From an uncultured Alphaproteobacteria bacterium (GTDB lineage: Bacteria > Pseudomonadota > Alphaproteobacteria > Micropepsales > Micropepsaceae): DNA of 6,571 bases. The stretch spans positions 1-6,571 of the forward strand of contig CALDFO010000410.1 of NCBI GenBank assembly GCA_937942205.1, written 5' to 3'. The notes below the pieces were generated by a model that saw nothing but the letters and a program-made list of their open reading frames with translations, searched no databases and had not been told where the DNA came from. Shown here piece by piece: positions 5,400 through 6,571 of the stretch; position 1 is the stretch's first letter, and each line of letters starts with the position of its first letter. The position numbers and the translations under genes are program-made.

Positions 5400-6275
5400 C
5401 TATTGACGGCCGCGCCGTTCGCCACGGTCGCCGCCCCGGTTGCCGCCGCCAAAGCGGTTGCCGGAATAGGCGCGCGGCTGGGCGGCTTGCGCGGCGGGCC
5501 GCTGCGCCTGCTGTCCCGACCAGCGGCTGGAGTCGCCGCGCCCGCGCCAGGCATTGCCGCCGCCATACGCCCGCTGCTGCGGCGGCGACTGGATGACGCC
5601 GCTCCGGTTCTGGCTTTGGCCCTGGAAAGAACGCTGGGTGCCATAGCTGCGGTTATAGGCACTGCCATAGCTGCGCTGGCCCACCGTGCCGCCGGAATAG
5701 CGGCTGCCTTGCCAGGCATTGTTGCGGCCAGTGCCCTGGTTGAAGGCACGCGGCTGGGTGTAGCTGCGCCCGGTATAGCTGCGGTTGCCGTAGGCCCCGC
5801 GATTGCCATAGCTGTAGTTGCGGTTGCCATAGTTGTAGTTGCGGGCATAGCCGCCGCGATTGCGGTAATAGCTGCGGCCCAGCGCCGGCCCGAAGCGGCC
5901 GCCGCGATACTGCGCGCTGCGCCAGCCGCCATGGATCCAGAACTGCCGCGCCCCGCCGAAGGTGCGCCAATAGACCGGGCCGGTCAGCCAGGCCCCGTCA
6001 TAGTAATAGTCGCCGTAATAGACCGGCAGGTCGTAATAGTCGTCCGGGCAGCCATAGGCGTCGCAATAGGGATCGGCATAGCCGTCCTGCGCCGCATAGG
6101 CGTCATAGGCCGGATCATAGGCATAGGCCGGATCATAAGCGGGATCGCCATACCCGTCGTCATAGGCGTCGTCGTAATAGCCGTCATCCTCGTAAGGCTG
6201 CGCGAGGACGGGCGATGCCGCCATCGCGCCACCGACTCCGAACGCGATGACGGCCAGTTTCAGGAAAGTTCGCAT
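5400..6275 (-). CDS. Exported Tyr-rich protein with segregated acidic and Arg/Gly-rich low-complexity regions
   Basis: A 291-residue protein that I do not recognise by name. A Sec signal peptide (1-25) ends in VLA before Gln26, so it should be periplasmic or surface-located. Residues 27-93 are Tyr/Asp-rich with AYDPAY repeats, holding 19 Asp/Glu and no Lys or Arg, plus two cysteines (C71, C76) that could form a disulfide. A compact aromatic core follows (about 90-127) containing GPVYWRTFGG and FWIHGGWR, the only part that looks able to fold. Residues 128-291 are Arg/Gly/Tyr/Asn/Ser/Gln-rich, with YGNR and RSY repeats and an RGRG/RGERRGR end. From R104 onward I count 32 Arg, no Lys and 3 acidic residues. 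GGAG at 6285-6288 supports ATG 6275. Similar Tyr-rich WIHGGW proteins occur, as I recall, as uncharacterised alphaproteobacterial exports. A terminator 30 bp downstream ends the unit. Confidence 0.85.
   Translation of the reverse strand: MRTFLKLAVIAFGVGGAMAASPVLAQPYEDDGYYDDAYDDGYGDPAYDPAYAYDPAYDAYAAQDGYADPYCDAYGCPDDYYDLPVYYGDYYYDGAWLTGPVYWRTFGGARQFWIHGGWRSAQYRGGRFGPALGRSYYRNRGGYARNYNYGNRNYSYGNRGAYGNRSYTGRSYTQPRAFNQGTGRNNAWQGSRYSGGTVGQRSYGSAYNRSYGTQRSFQGQSQNRSGVIQSPPQQRAYGGGNAWRGRGDSSRWSGQQAQRPAAQAAQPRAYSGNRFGGGNRGGDRGERRGRQ
6104..6137 (-). repeat. 18-bp tandem duplication inside the Tyr/Asp-rich coding region
   Basis: The 16-mer CATAGGCCGGATCATA occurs at 6104-6119 and again at 6122-6137, a period of 18 bp or six codons. 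It encodes the AYDPAY repeats of the acidic region (about residues 46-57). The identity at DNA level suggests a recent duplication within this low-complexity gene. Confidence 0.8.
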
Positions 6276-6489
6276 TGGGTTTCGCTCCACATGGGCCCGC
6301 CACTTCCAAGGGCCCGCGCGATCTGGTTTCGCGCCTGTCCGGACGCTGCGCTTTCCCGGGTGAACCGGACCTGAACGGCGCGGGCCGGTATCGCGGTTCC
6401 CGGCAATGGGAGATCCCAACACCGGTCATCCTCCCCAAGCGCGCGCCGCGAGGCCGGGACCAAAGGATAGAAAGACCAGCACAGGCCCG
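6276..6489. other. Non-coding leader and spacer upstream of the Tyr/Arg-rich protein gene
   Basis: No supportable gene on either strand. It must carry the promoter of the gene starting at 6275, but no convincing -35/-10 pair is visible. On the minus strand GGAAC (6396-6400) and CGTT (6374-6377) are spaced 18 bases apart, close to but outside the 16-17 base spacing of the EcfG-type general stress promoter. TTCAGG and GGTTCA form a short direct-repeat-like stretch at 6362-6376. Confidence 0.4.
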
Positions 6490-6561
6490 CCTCCCCCTTC
6501 GCGTGCGAAGCACGCATCCAAGGGGGAGGTGGTTTCAGCGTTCGAAGCCCGCGTAGCGGGC
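6490..6561. repeat. Paired hairpins, probable intergenic repeat element
   Basis: First hairpin: outer arms CCTCCCCCTT (6490-6499) and AAGGGGGAGG (6520-6529), inner arms GCGTGC (6501-6506) and GCACGC (6510-6515) with a GAA loop, and an asymmetric bulge (6516-6519). Second hairpin: GCCCGC (6547-6552) and GCGGGC (6556-6561) with a GTA loop. The CCTCCCCCTT/AAGGGGGAGG ends are typical of dispersed palindromic intergenic repeats in alphaproteobacterial genomes, but copy number cannot be judged here. It could also be the terminator of a gene beyond the window. Confidence 0.55.
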
Positions 6562-6571
6562 AAGAGTAAGC

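Noticed and set aside
4962..6374. Long plus-strand open frame opposite the Tyr/Arg-rich gene, with a hydrophobic Ala/Ile/Val-rich translation
   Set aside because: It runs antisense to two well-supported genes and crosses both a terminator and a start region. Its Ala/Ile/Val composition follows from reading the complement of Tyr, Gly and Arg codons. No ribosome site or family motif.
6374..6400. EcfG-type general stress promoter (GGAAC...CGTT) before the gene at 6275
   Set aside because: The spacer is 18 bases, not 16-17, and the motif halves are short, so chance is a good explanation.
6276..6422. ATG 6422 as the start of the Tyr/Arg-rich protein
   Set aside because: It adds 49 residues before an obvious signal peptide; ATG 6275 has GGAG nine bases upstream.

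Overview
The window is GC-rich DNA in which every supportable gene lies on the minus strand. It most likely comes from an alphaproteobacterium. The evidence is the RibF/IleRS pair preceded by a MaoC protein and a HAD-IIA hydrolase of the TIGR01459 type, a membrane-anchored degenerate EAL protein resembling Caulobacter TipF, and an exact match to the CtrA binding consensus (TTAA-N7-TTAAC) in front of that gene. Genus cannot be named from this sequence.

Layout in the direction of transcription (right to left). 6276-6571 has no supported gene and ends in a pair of strong hairpins (6490-6561) that look like an intergenic repeat element. 5400-6275 encodes an exported, very Tyr-rich protein whose charge is split into an acidic first part and an Arg-rich, Lys-free second part; a rho-independent terminator follows (5340-5370). 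4782-5261 encodes a small OmpA-family lipoprotein with its own ribosome binding site and a second terminator (4709-4745). Next to that terminator is the CtrA-type box (4744-4759), and the five-gene run begins after it: EAL protein (3411-4664), HAD-IIA hydrolase (2480-3361), MaoC dehydratase (2005-2445), ribF (1034-1996) and ileS (1-978, cut by the window edge).

The first two genes are separate single-gene units making envelope proteins. The last five are closely spaced (gaps 49, 34, 8 and 55 bp) with no clear terminator between them, so they may be co-transcribed. That would put housekeeping functions (FMN/FAD synthesis, isoleucyl-tRNA charging) downstream of a possibly cell-cycle-regulated c-di-GMP-type protein. 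A GC-rich hairpin between the EAL and HAD genes could weaken that coupling.

I do not see a wholly new multi-gene system. The items most worth a second look are the charge-segregated Tyr/Arg protein, the degenerate EAL protein with its CtrA box, the hairpin abutting the HAD start codon, and the substituted motif residues in the HAD and IleRS proteins.
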